A DNA stretch of 64,000 nt from Prolixibacteraceae bacterium (GTDB lineage Bacteria > Bacteroidota > Bacteroidia > Bacteroidales > Prolixibacteraceae): positions 1,364,001 to 1,428,000 of the forward strand of contig CP081303.1 in NCBI GenBank assembly GCA_019720755.1, in the 5' to 3' direction. Position 1 is the stretch's first letter; every line of letters starts with the position of its first letter. The notes under the pieces were generated by a model, which saw only the letters and a program-made list of their open reading frames with translations, had not been told where the DNA came from and searched no databases. Position numbers and translations under genes: made by a program. Below, one piece after another: positions 37,158 through 46,201 of this stretch.

Positions 37158-39524
37158 ATGATGATAAAACAAATTCAAATGTCTAATATATGTAGTGTTC
37201 TGCTGTTCCTTTTATTAATTGGGGGGAGCACCATCTCATATGGTGCACCAAAGAAATTTTATATCAAAGGAACCATTGTAAGTAAAGATGATAAGTTGCC
37301 ATTGCCTGGTGCTTCTGTGGTAATACATAGTTTAAAGAAAGGGGTTGTAACAGACAAAAATGGATCGTATCAATTATTGGTTCCTGAAGGGAAACATTCG
37401 TTGTATGTCTCCTACATTGGTTTTGCCTCTATACGCAAAGAGGTCAAGGTAAAAGGGAACGACAAAACTGTAGATATTGTATTGTCTAAAACGACAAAGG
37501 AGTTATCGGATGTGGTTGTAAACGGGACTTCAGTGGCAAGTTCCATGAGAGAAAATGCGCTTCCAATATCTGTTATAAGTATGGATGAGATAAAAGGGTC
37601 TGTAGGTGATGTCAATGATGTTTTAAGTCGTACTGCAGGAGTGAAGATTCGTAGAACTGGTGCTGAAGGGGCATCATCTCGACTTTCTGTTAGAGGTCTC
37701 GAAGGGAAACGAATTGGATATTATATTGAGGGGATGCCGATGAACGACAATGCTGATTTTTTGGATCTTAATGATATTCCTGTAGATATGATTGAACGTA
37801 TTGAAGTATACAAAGGGGTGGTTCCTGCTCGTTTTGGTGGGTCTTCCATAGGAGGTGCAGTGAATATTGTGACCAAAGAGTATCCTGAAAAATATATGGA
37901 TGCAGCTTATTCTTTTGGGTCGTATAACACCCATAAAATGAATTGTATATTAAAAAGGAATAATAAGAAAAGAGGTTTTGAGTATGGTATTGGGGGGTGG
38001 TATACAACTTCTGATAATAATTATGAAATGGAACTCCCTTTAGAACCAGGTCATTATGTTACACGTAGTCACGATAAATTTGTAAAGAAGGTTCTGGCGG
38101 GAGGGATGACCTTTAAACGATTGTGGTTTGATGAGATCGTTTTTGAGCCATCTTATACCAATACAAAGAAGGAGATTCAAGGAATCACAGGGTTCGATAT
38201 ACAAGGAGCCTATATGTTGAATGAATCGTATGTTCTATCTAATAAATTTAAAAAGAGTGATTTCTTAGTTAAGAATCTTTACTTAGATATTGCAAACAAT
38301 ATCGGGTGTGCGATTACTCAATTTAAAGATACTGCCAACGCTCGCTATGACTTTAATGGGACTAAATATCCAGCGGTTCATGCGCTTGGAGGAGAAGTCG
38401 GGGTGACACCTAACGACTCCTATAATAAGAAGTATATTGGAATGCAAAAGACCAATCTTAATTATGAATTGAGTTCTAATCATAACTTGAATTTAAATTC
38501 GGTCTATAATTATGCCTATAATATTCCACAGGATACTTTAGAAGAAAAAGCACGTGGTTATAGAACGAATTTTAATAGTAGAATGAATAGTTATATCGCA
38601 GGATTGGCTTTAGAGTCTTCTACCAATAATAAGCGATTGGTGAATGCTTTCTCCGTTAAATATTACTACTATTCGATGAACTCCACTTTGGCCGAATTGA
38701 ATAATGGTAGTGCAACAAAAAAGGTTTCGATACAAAAGCAGGACTGGGGGATAAGTGATGGAGTAAGGTTTCGTTTTAATCCATACTTACTTGTTAAAGC
38801 ATCCTTGGCATATGATGTACGTATCCCCTCTGAGAGTGAATTATTGGGAGATGGTTTCTTGATTACTCCTGCTGTGGATTTGGTTCCAGAAAGGAATACT
38901 AGTGCCAATCTAGGGTGGATGTATGAACGAAGAAATAGTAGCGGAAATCTATTTTCTTTAGAGTTAAATACCTTCTATATGTATCTTATTGATATGATCC
39001 GCTTTACAGGAGGGCCACTGCAGTCGATATATCAAAACTTTGGAAGAATGCGTACACTTGGTATGGAAGCAGAGATAAAATGGGATGTGACAAACCATGT
39101 CTATTTGTTTGCAAATGGTACTTATCAAGATTTACGTGATGATAGAGAATATGGTCCCAATTCGACTGTAGCGAACTTCTCCAAAGGGGCACGAATGCCC
39201 AATATCCCATATCTATTCTTTAACTGTGGATTTGACCTGCACAAAGAGAACTTATTCGGTGGGAGGGGACAGAATACTCGTCTCTATTCTGAACTCTCTT
39301 TCGTGGAAGAGTATTATCGAGATTTTAAGTTGAGTAATTTTCAAGAGAAGATAATACCTCGTGCGACCACTGTACAGTTAGGTCTTGAACATAGCTTATT
39401 TAATGGAGGCGTGATACTCTCTTTTCAGGTTAATAATCTTACAAATGCAAAGGTTATATCTGAGTTTAATCGCCCTTTGCCTGGTCGTAACTTTAATATG
39501 AAGATACGATATATATGGAAATAG
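37158..39524 (+). CDS. TonB-dependent outer-membrane receptor (FecA/siderophore-type)
   Basis: This 788-residue receptor has a signal sequence, a carboxypeptidase-regulatory-like domain (about 33-115, GTIVSKDDKLPLPGASVVI, LYVSYIGFASIRKEV) and a plug domain (about 125-240, VNDVLSRTAGVKIRRTGAEG, RLSVRGLEGKRIGYYIEG). The barrel ends in NMKIRYIW. The absence of a SusD partner and the adjacent AraC regulator and DUF4374 lipoprotein point to iron-siderophore or another metal chelate as substrate, not glycans. Confidence 0.93.
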   Translation: MMIKQIQMSNICSVLLFLLLIGGSTISYGAPKKFYIKGTIVSKDDKLPLPGASVVIHSLKKGVVTDKNGSYQLLVPEGKHSLYVSYIGFASIRKEVKVKGNDKTVDIVLSKTTKELSDVVVNGTSVASSMRENALPISVISMDEIKGSVGDVNDVLSRTAGVKIRRTGAEGASSRLSVRGLEGKRIGYYIEGMPMNDNADFLDLNDIPVDMIERIEVYKGVVPARFGGSSIGGAVNIVTKEYPEKYMDAAYSFGSYNTHKMNCILKRNNKKRGFEYGIGGWYTTSDNNYEMELPLEPGHYVTRSHDKFVKKVLAGGMTFKRLWFDEIVFEPSYTNTKKEIQGITGFDIQGAYMLNESYVLSNKFKKSDFLVKNLYLDIANNIGCAITQFKDTANARYDFNGTKYPAVHALGGEVGVTPNDSYNKKYIGMQKTNLNYELSSNHNLNLNSVYNYAYNIPQDTLEEKARGYRTNFNSRMNSYIAGLALESSTNNKRLVNAFSVKYYYYSMNSTLAELNNGSATKKVSIQKQDWGISDGVRFRFNPYLLVKASLAYDVRIPSESELLGDGFLITPAVDLVPERNTSANLGWMYERRNSSGNLFSLELNTFYMYLIDMIRFTGGPLQSIYQNFGRMRTLGMEAEIKWDVTNHVYLFANGTYQDLRDDREYGPNSTVANFSKGARMPNIPYLFFNCGFDLHKENLFGGRGQNTRLYSELSFVEEYYRDFKLSNFQEKIIPRATTVQLGLEHSLFNGGVILSFQVNNLTNAKVISEFNRPLPGRNFNMKIRYIWK

Positions 39525-39628
39525 TGTGGCCTGTTTTTCCTTTGGTGTCATCCTTAAGGTTAGACATCGTAGAGAAGAAAGGGGCTAGATAATTATCAAT
39601 AAAAGAAAGAGAAAAAATAAAATAATAC

Positions 39629-40840
39629 ATGATGATGAGAAATACGACAATTTTTACGGTATCGATGTTTTTGATTCTATCAATCGTTGGATGTAATAAA
39701 GACGAGAGTAGTGTAGAGACAAACAAAGGGGATTTACTTTTTATCTCCTCTGCGCCAAATCCAGATGGACAGACGGGGGCAAATTTTATGCAACTAGCAG
39801 ATGGATTAAAAGAGAAAAAATATACGAATTTATCTGCTTTCCCTATCTCGTATGGGGTGGCTCCAATCATCATTGATAAGAAGATTTACATTACTCCAGG
39901 TTGGTCTAATGAATCGAGTATGTTAAAACGTTATGTGATAAATAATGGTCAATTATCTGAAGAGGCTTCTCTTCAAATCCCTTTGGCTTCGGGTGCATCT
40001 AATATTGTAAAGAGTCAGAACAAACTCTATATGTCGATGTCTAAACGCGGCAAGATTATGGTGATTGATCCAAGTACTCTCAAGAAGATCAAGGAGATAG
40101 ACCTCTCTTCTTATGGAGTGGGAGACCAAAATCCAGATCCGTCTTGTATGGTTGTTCGTGATGATCTATTGTATGTTGGACTGAACCAGATGGTTGGAGG
40201 ATATTTTCCTTCGATTAAAAGAGCTGCTTCTGATGTGTTGATTCTCGATACAAAGACCGATAAAGTAGTGAAAATGATTACAACCAAGCTAGGGAGTATT
40301 TCACAACCTACTAGACCTTTGGATCCAAATTCGATATTTATGGATGAGAACCATGATATTTATATAGTCTGTTTGGGTGGTTTTGGTGCCGTTCCAGGTC
40401 AAAATGCTGGAATCCTTCGAATTAAAAATGGAGAGACCGAATTTGATGATAGCTATTCATTTGTAATTAATCAGGTGGATATCGCTGACGAGCCCCATCG
40501 TGCCAATGTATTTTGGTCTGTTAAATATGCTCGTAATGGTAAGATGTATGCTTGTGTGGATATTCCAGATTATCATGGAACTCCAGCAAATTATATTGAG
40601 GATCGCTCTGTATTGGCGGTGGAGGTCGATATTTATGCCAAAACGATACGTAATATTGGATTACCTCGTAGTAACTCTTTTAGTGGAATCGCTTCATTGT
40701 ATAAAGACAAGGCGTTGTTTGGACTGGCAACAACCAAATATGATGGTTATTTTAGTTATGATTTGAATAGTAAAAAAGTAAGTGATAAACCTCATTTTAC
40801 CACTACTGGGTATGCCTCGTTTATCATTCCTGTAGAATAA
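39629..40840 (+). CDS. DUF4374 family lipoprotein (beta-propeller-like)
   Basis: This 403-residue lipoprotein has a signal ending LSIVGC. The body has repeated beta-propeller-like strands (KIMVIDPSTLKKIKEIDLSS, DVLILDTKTDKVVKMITT, LAVEVDIYAKTIRNIG) as in the DUF4374 family. Genes of this family are regularly placed next to TonB receptors for siderophores or heme in Bacteroidota. It follows the receptor after 104 bases and is probably co-transcribed. Its precise job, perhaps ligand capture at the surface or in the periplasm, is unknown. Confidence 0.88.
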   Translation: MMMRNTTIFTVSMFLILSIVGCNKDESSVETNKGDLLFISSAPNPDGQTGANFMQLADGLKEKKYTNLSAFPISYGVAPIIIDKKIYITPGWSNESSMLKRYVINNGQLSEEASLQIPLASGASNIVKSQNKLYMSMSKRGKIMVIDPSTLKKIKEIDLSSYGVGDQNPDPSCMVVRDDLLYVGLNQMVGGYFPSIKRAASDVLILDTKTDKVVKMITTKLGSISQPTRPLDPNSIFMDENHDIYIVCLGGFGAVPGQNAGILRIKNGETEFDDSYSFVINQVDIADEPHRANVFWSVKYARNGKMYACVDIPDYHGTPANYIEDRSVLAVEVDIYAKTIRNIGLPRSNSFSGIASLYKDKALFGLATTKYDGYFSYDLNSKKVSDKPHFTTTGYASFIIPVE

Positions 40841-40875
40841 TATATCAAGAAATTATGGAATCTAAAATATTGATT

Positions 40876-40907
40876 TCTGGATATATTCATAAAACTTTAT
40901 ATCCAGA
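40876..40907 (+). terminator. Hairpin after the DUF4374 gene
   Basis: A 10-bp stem (tctggatata / tatatccaga) lies 35 bases after the stop. The T-rich sequence after it is weak (tatttcgtgattttag), so it may be a processing or weak termination site. Confidence 0.5.
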
Positions 40908-41039
40908 TATTTCGTGATTTTAGAAAGGAACTTATTTTTTGTGAGTTAAAGATATAATAAACCTATATGGTTTAGTATTCAATGATTTGTGAGATGTGGT
41001 TTAAGGGGTAGTTTTGTAAACTACTCCTTTTTTTGGTAT

Positions 41040-42942
41040 GTCGGGCATGGTAATAGTCTAGCAGAGTGCAAGTCTCTGTATGTGCCGAGTTGATAGGAAA
41101 CATTAGCAATTGGCAAGGGTGTTGGAGGTGACTCCAAATCTGAAGGAAGCCATTAGCAAACTTGACGTATTGACGCACAGAAATCTGATATAAGGCTGAT
41201 TTGGAGCGGGCAACCGAGCTATAGATTGGGAACGCCCGAAATTCAACCGTAACTCCATACAGTAAATCAGGCGATACGCAAGGAAAGTCTATTACCTTAT
41301 CCCGAGAGATCTCACCACCTGTTGCACCCGTAACAAACCGAGAGGAGACAATCGGCCATAGGTACTTATAAGAGTGAGAAGTCAGCAGAAGACATAGTCG
41401 TTTTCTTTTTTTTAGGAAAACGAAGGTCTGAATCAATTAACGTAAGGAGCAGTCAGTCGAACGTTTATTTTATGGAGCATCAGCAAGACATAGCGTACCA
41501 ATTAGATCTGTTCATGGAACGGAGGCTGGACACTATACACCAATATGGAGATCGTAAACACGTAGAGGGCGCGAATCTATCATTGGGGAAGCAAGTAAAA
41601 CGAGTCAATAAACAAGGACGAGCCTTAGCTACCGACTTGATCGGTATTGTATGTTCGCACGATAATTTACATCGTGCATTTAAGCAGGTGAAACGAAACA
41701 AAGGATCCGCAGGTATAGATAGAGTACCGGTTGGAAAATTTTCAACATGGTACGCCGAATATGGCGAATCAATGGTTGACAATATTTTGCTAGGTACTTA
41801 CTATCCTCAATCCGTTCGGAGTGTTATGATTCCGAAAGCCAATGGAGGGGATCGCGAATTAGGTATCCCTACAGTTCAGGATCGAGTTATTCAACAAGCT
41901 ATTTCTCAGGTATTAACTCCTATTTACGAGAATGAGTTTTCAAATTACAGTTATGGATTTCGTCCCAAACGTAGTGCTCATCAGGCATTAAAACAAGCGA
42001 GTGAATATGTTTCAGATGACATGTACTACGTTGTCGATATGGATATGAAGAGCTTCTTTGATGAAGTGAACCATGACCGATTGATATGGAAATTAAGCCA
42101 TAAAGTAGAGGATCAACGCCTACTTTTACTAATCCGTCGTTACTTACAATGTGGAATTATGAAAGGGGGAGTGACATCTGTACGAATTAAAGGAACCCCA
42201 CAAGGGAGTCCTTTATCACCACTTTTGTCAAACGTTGTACTAGATGAACTTGATAAAGAATTAGAATCTAGAGGTCATTGTTTTGTAAGATATGCTGACG
42301 ATTTTAGCATTTTTGTTCGCAGCCATAGAGCCAGCGAGAGAGTAAAGAAATCGATAAGCAACTTTCTCACCTCTCAACTTAAATTAAAAGTCAATGAAGA
42401 AAAGAGTATCAGTTGTGAGAGTAGTAAAACCGAACTACTAGGCTACACTATCTTAAACAACGGAACACTTATCATTGGAAGATCTCGAACCGCGCGTCTT
42501 AAATCTAAGGTAAGAATGGTAACCAAACGTAACCGAGGACGAAGTCTGAAACAAGTTGTAGAAGAACTTAATCCTATCTTACGAGGATGGTTTAATTATT
42601 TTAAATGGGCAAGTTGCAAACGTATATTGAATGATATCGACGCATGGATTCGAAGAAAGTTAAGATGTTATCGATTGAAGCAATGCAAGAAAACGATTTC
42701 TGAATAATCTAGGAGTTCGGACATGGCAGAGTTGGATTCTAGCACTGTCAGGTAAGGGTTGGTGGCGTAAGTCAAGCAGTCGACAATCACATCAAGCAAT
42801 GAGTTTGCAATGGTTCGATAAATTAGGGCTATACAATATGTCGATAAGCTACGAAAAGTTCAGAGTTAATTGAAACCGCCGTATACGAGAGTATGTACGG
42901 TGGTGTGAGAGGGCGGGGGAGTAATCCCCCTACCTACTCGAT
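41040..42942 (+). mobile_element. Group II intron with encoded reverse transcriptase
   Basis: The 5' ribozyme part (about 41040-41465, including gagtgcaagtctctgtatgtgccgag-type sequence) precedes a group II intron reverse transcriptase. Domain V (about 42874-42910, ccgccgtatacgagagtatg... closing with tacggtgg) and domain VI (ggcgggggag / ctccccc-like stem, 42911-42935) follow. The ends are estimates: the 3' end is probably at the ctactcgat near 42942; the 5' end is uncertain by ~10 bases. It stands between the DUF4374 gene and the phage/defence region and interrupts no gene I can recognise. Confidence 0.85.
41472..42707 (+). CDS. ltrA: Group II intron reverse transcriptase/maturase, frameshifted near the C terminus
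   Basis: The 411-residue frame contains the fingers/palm reverse transcriptase with RT motifs GIDRVPV, YGFRPKRSAHQAL, FFDEVNHDRL, GTPQGSPLSPLL and the catalytic FVRYADDF. The start of the maturase X domain (NPILRGWFNYF) follows. It then stops at SE*. One base less in the A-run at 42690-42693 would join it to an open frame up to 42873 (KRFLNNLGVRTWQSWILALSGK...), which is the normal end of these proteins. There is no HNH endonuclease domain. As written, ~60 residues of the maturase region are missing, so splicing or mobility may be impaired unless the base is a sequencing error. Confidence 0.88.
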   Translation: MEHQQDIAYQLDLFMERRLDTIHQYGDRKHVEGANLSLGKQVKRVNKQGRALATDLIGIVCSHDNLHRAFKQVKRNKGSAGIDRVPVGKFSTWYAEYGESMVDNILLGTYYPQSVRSVMIPKANGGDRELGIPTVQDRVIQQAISQVLTPIYENEFSNYSYGFRPKRSAHQALKQASEYVSDDMYYVVDMDMKSFFDEVNHDRLIWKLSHKVEDQRLLLLIRRYLQCGIMKGGVTSVRIKGTPQGSPLSPLLSNVVLDELDKELESRGHCFVRYADDFSIFVRSHRASERVKKSISNFLTSQLKLKVNEEKSISCESSKTELLGYTILNNGTLIIGRSRTARLKSKVRMVTKRNRGRSLKQVVEELNPILRGWFNYFKWASCKRILNDIDAWIRRKLRCYRLKQCKKTISE

Positions 42943-43176
42943 TCTTATATTACACCCTAGTTGTTTTTGGTTATTAATTCCACATAAAGAGCACTAACCG
43001 AGTAACCATCATCATTTCATTATCTATTGTTATTACATCCATACTATTAATTATATTAGGTAAAACAAGTGAAATATTCAATGATGAAATTAATTTCTTC
43101 CAACTAGGAATTAAACACAAGCACTTTTGTAAAACAAATATGTGTATATTTTATTAAATACAGAGAGAAATAGATG

Positions 43177-43353
43177 TCATCTTTTTTTTCTTGTAAATGA
43201 ATGATAATTTGAATACCTGTAACTAGCCGTAGTAATGAAGAATTCCATATTCATCATGTCAAAGATTTCTTGATAAGTGATTTTATTATCTACCTTGCGA
43301 GCTTTCTTGAGGTCTTCCTCAAAGAGCTCGCAAAATCCTTCTCTGGTAATCAT
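43177..43353 (-). CDS. Small phage-type protein of unknown function (58 residues)
   Basis: The frame begins at an ATG 18 bases after the terminase-fragment stop. It encodes an acidic helical protein (MITREGFCELFEEDLKKA..., ITYQEIFDMMNMEFF). Short genes of this look, starting M-(I/L)-T-R-E, commonly sit next to phage packaging genes. The codon pattern and tight spacing support it; the function is unknown. The 42943-43176 stretch between it and the intron holds nothing recognisable. Confidence 0.45.
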   Translation of the reverse strand: MITREGFCELFEEDLKKARKVDNKITYQEIFDMMNMEFFITTASYRYSNYHSFTRKKR

Positions 43354-43371
43354 GCGAATAATACGGTGTGC

Positions 43372-43704
43372 TTAGTGCAGGGTGGATGTCAGTTGTGGCT
43401 TCTCTTTGAATTTCATAGAGATATATTTTAGAAAGTACGTAATGTAATCTTGAAGGTCTTCTGCTCCAGCCATGGAGCAACCAATGGCAATGGTATCGGT
43501 GATCACTCCAACGATCTTATCTCTTGATCGTTTCTTGTCTGCTTTTACATTCTCATTGATATCTTTATAGACCACCACATTTCGAAACATCCAGTGTTTG
43601 ACAGGATCACTCATCAGGTCGGCTTCTCCTTTGTAAATAATTCGTTCTAGTTCTTTGGTTGGCTCCGACATGTTCTTGATCCCCTCAAAAGGTATTAAAA
43701 CAAA
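43372..43704 (-). pseudogene. Phage terminase large subunit, C-terminal fragment
   Basis: The fragment reads LIPFEGIKNMSEPTKELERI and then HWMFRNVVVYKDINENVKADKKRSRDKIVGVITDTIAIG. This matches the C-terminal nuclease end of Terminase_1-type large subunits (SPPTKELEKL... NPVLRWMxxNV ... KxRSxxKIDGxxAxxMAIG). Upstream the frame is closed by a TAA at 43705-43707, so the ATPase part is gone. The ATG at 43671 is internal to the original gene. It is a prophage remnant on the minus strand, separate from the late phage genes at 59-64 kb. Confidence 0.75.
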
Positions 43705-43883
43705 TTATTCCCTAAGTCGTATTGTTTCAATAAGTTTTCGTATTGATCAAGAGATATGCTGTTTTTAAAATATTAATCGTTAGTGTGTTACTGATCGATA
43801 AAATTCTTATCTTGAGAATGACTTAAATAAACTAGTCAAAACCTACCAAAAATTGAGATCTATTAACTCAAAATATATTCGAA

Positions 43884-44978
43884 ATGAAAGATCAGATTAA
43901 TTCCCTTATAGAGAGAATATCTACCTTGAAAGAAAGGATTGAAACAGAAGAGGCAACTAAGAATGCATTTGTAATGCCATTTTTACAAGCATTAGGATAT
44001 GACGTGTTTAATCCATTAGAAGTCATACCCGAATATGTTGCAGACCAGTCAACAAAGAAAGGTGAGAAAGTGGATTATTGCATCTTAAAAGATGATGATC
44101 CCATCATTATCATAGAATGTAAAAAATGGCAAGAAAATCTTGATTTGCATAATACCCAATTGGAAAGGTACTTTGCTTTTACCAAAGCGAAGTTTGGTAT
44201 TCTTACAAATGGAATTGAATATTTCTTTTATACGGATCTTGAAGAGGTAAATAAAATGGATGCAATTCCATTCTTGAAAGTGAACCTTGAAAATTTGAAA
44301 GACCAAGATCTTACTCAATTGAATAAATTTCATAAGTCAGAGTTTAATGTGGATCAAATATTTGATTCAGCTAGTGAACTGAAGTATCTAAATGCCATTA
44401 AATACTACTTCGAAAATGAATTAAATGCTCCTTCTTCAGACTTTGTACGTTTCTTTACAAAACAAGTTTATCAAGGAAAAATTACTGAAAAGGTTTCCCA
44501 TCAATTTACTCCAATTGTAAAAAAAGCATTGAATGCTAAGATAAACGAGACCATAAATCAAAGACTTAACAGTGCATTAAACTCGCAAACAATAGAACAA
44601 AAAGAAGAGGTGGTATCACAAGAGAATCTTAGCCCTGATGAAATAATTATAGCTGAAGATGCTGATAAAGGTATTGTAACTACCCAAGAAGAAGTGGATG
44701 CTTATAATGCGATTGTGGATATTTTAGATGGTACTGTGGAAAAAGAGCATATCGCTTTTCGTGATACAAAAAGTTATTTTGGAGTCCTTTTTGATGATAA
44801 TAACCGACAACCAATATGTCGCTTATACCTAAACCATCGATCGAAAAAATACATCGGGATCTTTGACGAAGATAAGAATGAAAAGAAATATCAAATCTGC
44901 AAAATTGCTCACATATACAAATACAGCAAAGAGATAATAAAAGCTGTTGAAAAGTATCTTGTTGTAGAGTCGGAATAA
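43884..44978 (+). CDS. Stand-alone HsdR-N-type nuclease domain protein
   Basis: This 364-residue protein opens with a helical segment followed by a type I restriction HsdR N-terminal-like nuclease (about residues 22-145). The PD-(D/E)xK site is Asp64, Glu78 and Lys80 in KVDYCILKDDDP and IIECKKW. There is no helicase. The C-terminal third (about 245-360) contains an Asp/Glu-rich linker and a conserved-looking domain (FRDTKSYFGVLFDDNNRQPICRL, HRSKKYIGIF). Such proteins are common in prophages and defence islands and are presumed to cut DNA. It begins the plus-strand defence-like block next to the terminase relic. Confidence 0.85.
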   Translation: MKDQINSLIERISTLKERIETEEATKNAFVMPFLQALGYDVFNPLEVIPEYVADQSTKKGEKVDYCILKDDDPIIIIECKKWQENLDLHNTQLERYFAFTKAKFGILTNGIEYFFYTDLEEVNKMDAIPFLKVNLENLKDQDLTQLNKFHKSEFNVDQIFDSASELKYLNAIKYYFENELNAPSSDFVRFFTKQVYQGKITEKVSHQFTPIVKKALNAKINETINQRLNSALNSQTIEQKEEVVSQENLSPDEIIIAEDADKGIVTTQEEVDAYNAIVDILDGTVEKEHIAFRDTKSYFGVLFDDNNRQPICRLYLNHRSKKYIGIFDEDKNEKKYQICKIAHIYKYSKEIIKAVEKYLVVESE

Positions 44979-45268
44979 CAGCTTTATATTTAACTAGTTA
45001 GTTCTAGGAAACATAAAAACTTGTATCTGGGAATTTTTTATACGAGTTTTTATTATATTAATCACATCAGGTATAATGAATATTGCGTTTAATTCATGAG
45101 AATCCTAGAAATTGTATTTGAATATTTATTTTTTAAATGATTCTATGTTGATAACCTAGAAAGAAGAATAAATGAAAGTATTTTAGTCTAATAAATGGTT
45201 TCATGTATTTCTCTATTTAAAGGTACATGAACGTAATTAAGTATTATATTGAAAATAATTAAAATATT

Positions 45269-45829
45269 ATGAAACTATTATTTACTAGTTTGTTTGTTAT
45301 TTTTACTCTTTTCTCAAGTCTGGGATAAGATGTTGATACATTTGAGCTAAAAGCAAATGGTCTTGAATCAGTACAAACGCATAAAGACTATATTGTTCTT
45401 GAACTGAATAATATTTCTAAGTCTGTATTATATCAAAAATCTCTCATTTATTTTAATTCAATATACAAAAGCCCTAAAGATGTAATTAGCTCTGTTGAAG
45501 ATCAACTTATTACGATTCACGGTGTAATTGATAAAAGTATACGAAGAAATAGCTTTCATGTTTTTGATATGGATTATACGATTACCTTTCAATTTAAAGA
45601 TGGGAAAGTGAGAATTAATAGTCCTAGTTTTGTGTTGACTGCTTATACAAAAAATATGCAGACACTTCACGTAAAATGGACAAAGTTTAGTTTTAATGGA
45701 GAACATTTGGGAATTTATGGTAAGAATGATAAATTGAAATCTGCAAGAGCAAAGAAGGACTTAGAAGTGTTTTATAATAACTACATAAAAGAATATTTTA
45801 CGAGTATTATTCAAGATGACGAATGGTAA
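45269..45829 (+). pseudogene. DUF4468-type secreted protein with a nonsense codon in its signal peptide
   Basis: The frame begins MKLLFTSLFVIFTLFSSLG and then hits TAA at 45326-45328, exactly where a CAA (Gln) would complete the usual ...G-Q cleavage site. It then continues open to 45829 (DVDTFELKANGLESV, YTITFQFKDGKVRI, near-terminal YFTSIIQDDEW). The body fits the DUF4468 domain. A single C-to-T change explains the break. Re-initiation at internal Met codons would lack a signal. The 44979-45268 stretch upstream shows no gene. Confidence 0.65.
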
Positions 45830-45885
45830 GAAGAGAACAAAATATAATATGTGTAAGGTTATAGAGTATCTTTAAATTTAGAAAA

Positions 45886-46045
45886 AGGGCTTGTTTATAA
45901 GATGAATAAAAATCAAAGATCATCTCATTTCATGCAAAATGATCTGTTTCGTAGAGAATTAATCTTTCTATTAGTACAATTCCATCTACTTGGATGAATA
46001 AAGATGTGTACAAAAGAGGTGACTTTTGCTTTATAAACAAGCCCT
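45886..46045. mobile_element. MITE-like element with 15-bp perfect terminal inverted repeats
   Basis: agggcttgtttataa at 45886 and its exact complement ending at 46045 bound 160 bases without a coding frame. No target duplication is obvious. A related end (agggcttgttcatgaa) occurs at about 8835, next to the IS66 relic. It lies in the gap between the DUF4468 relic and the Fic gene. Confidence 0.5.
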
Positions 46046-46147
46046 GTGTATAAATAATAATAGATCTTCGATCTCATATTTTATTCTTTTTGTGTGGGTG
46101 AAGACAAATTAAATAGTACCTAATTTCAATATTTAAGAAAACTTTGC

Positions 46148-46179
46148 TTGGATGTTATGTGTTATATCTGTTATATTTG
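46148..46179 (+). promoter_or_regulatory. Bacteroidota-type promoter of the Fic gene
   Basis: TTGG, 20 bases, then TATATTTG (46172-46179) fits the TTTG-N19-21-TAnnTTTG consensus with one mismatch. The Fic start codon is 22 bases further on. Confidence 0.55.
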
Positions 46180-46201
46180 TATGTATATTTAACACATTAC
46201 A

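Noticed and set aside
40972-41436. 154-residue minus-strand open frame
   Set aside because: It lies antisense to the 5' ribozyme part of the group II intron and has no protein-like features.
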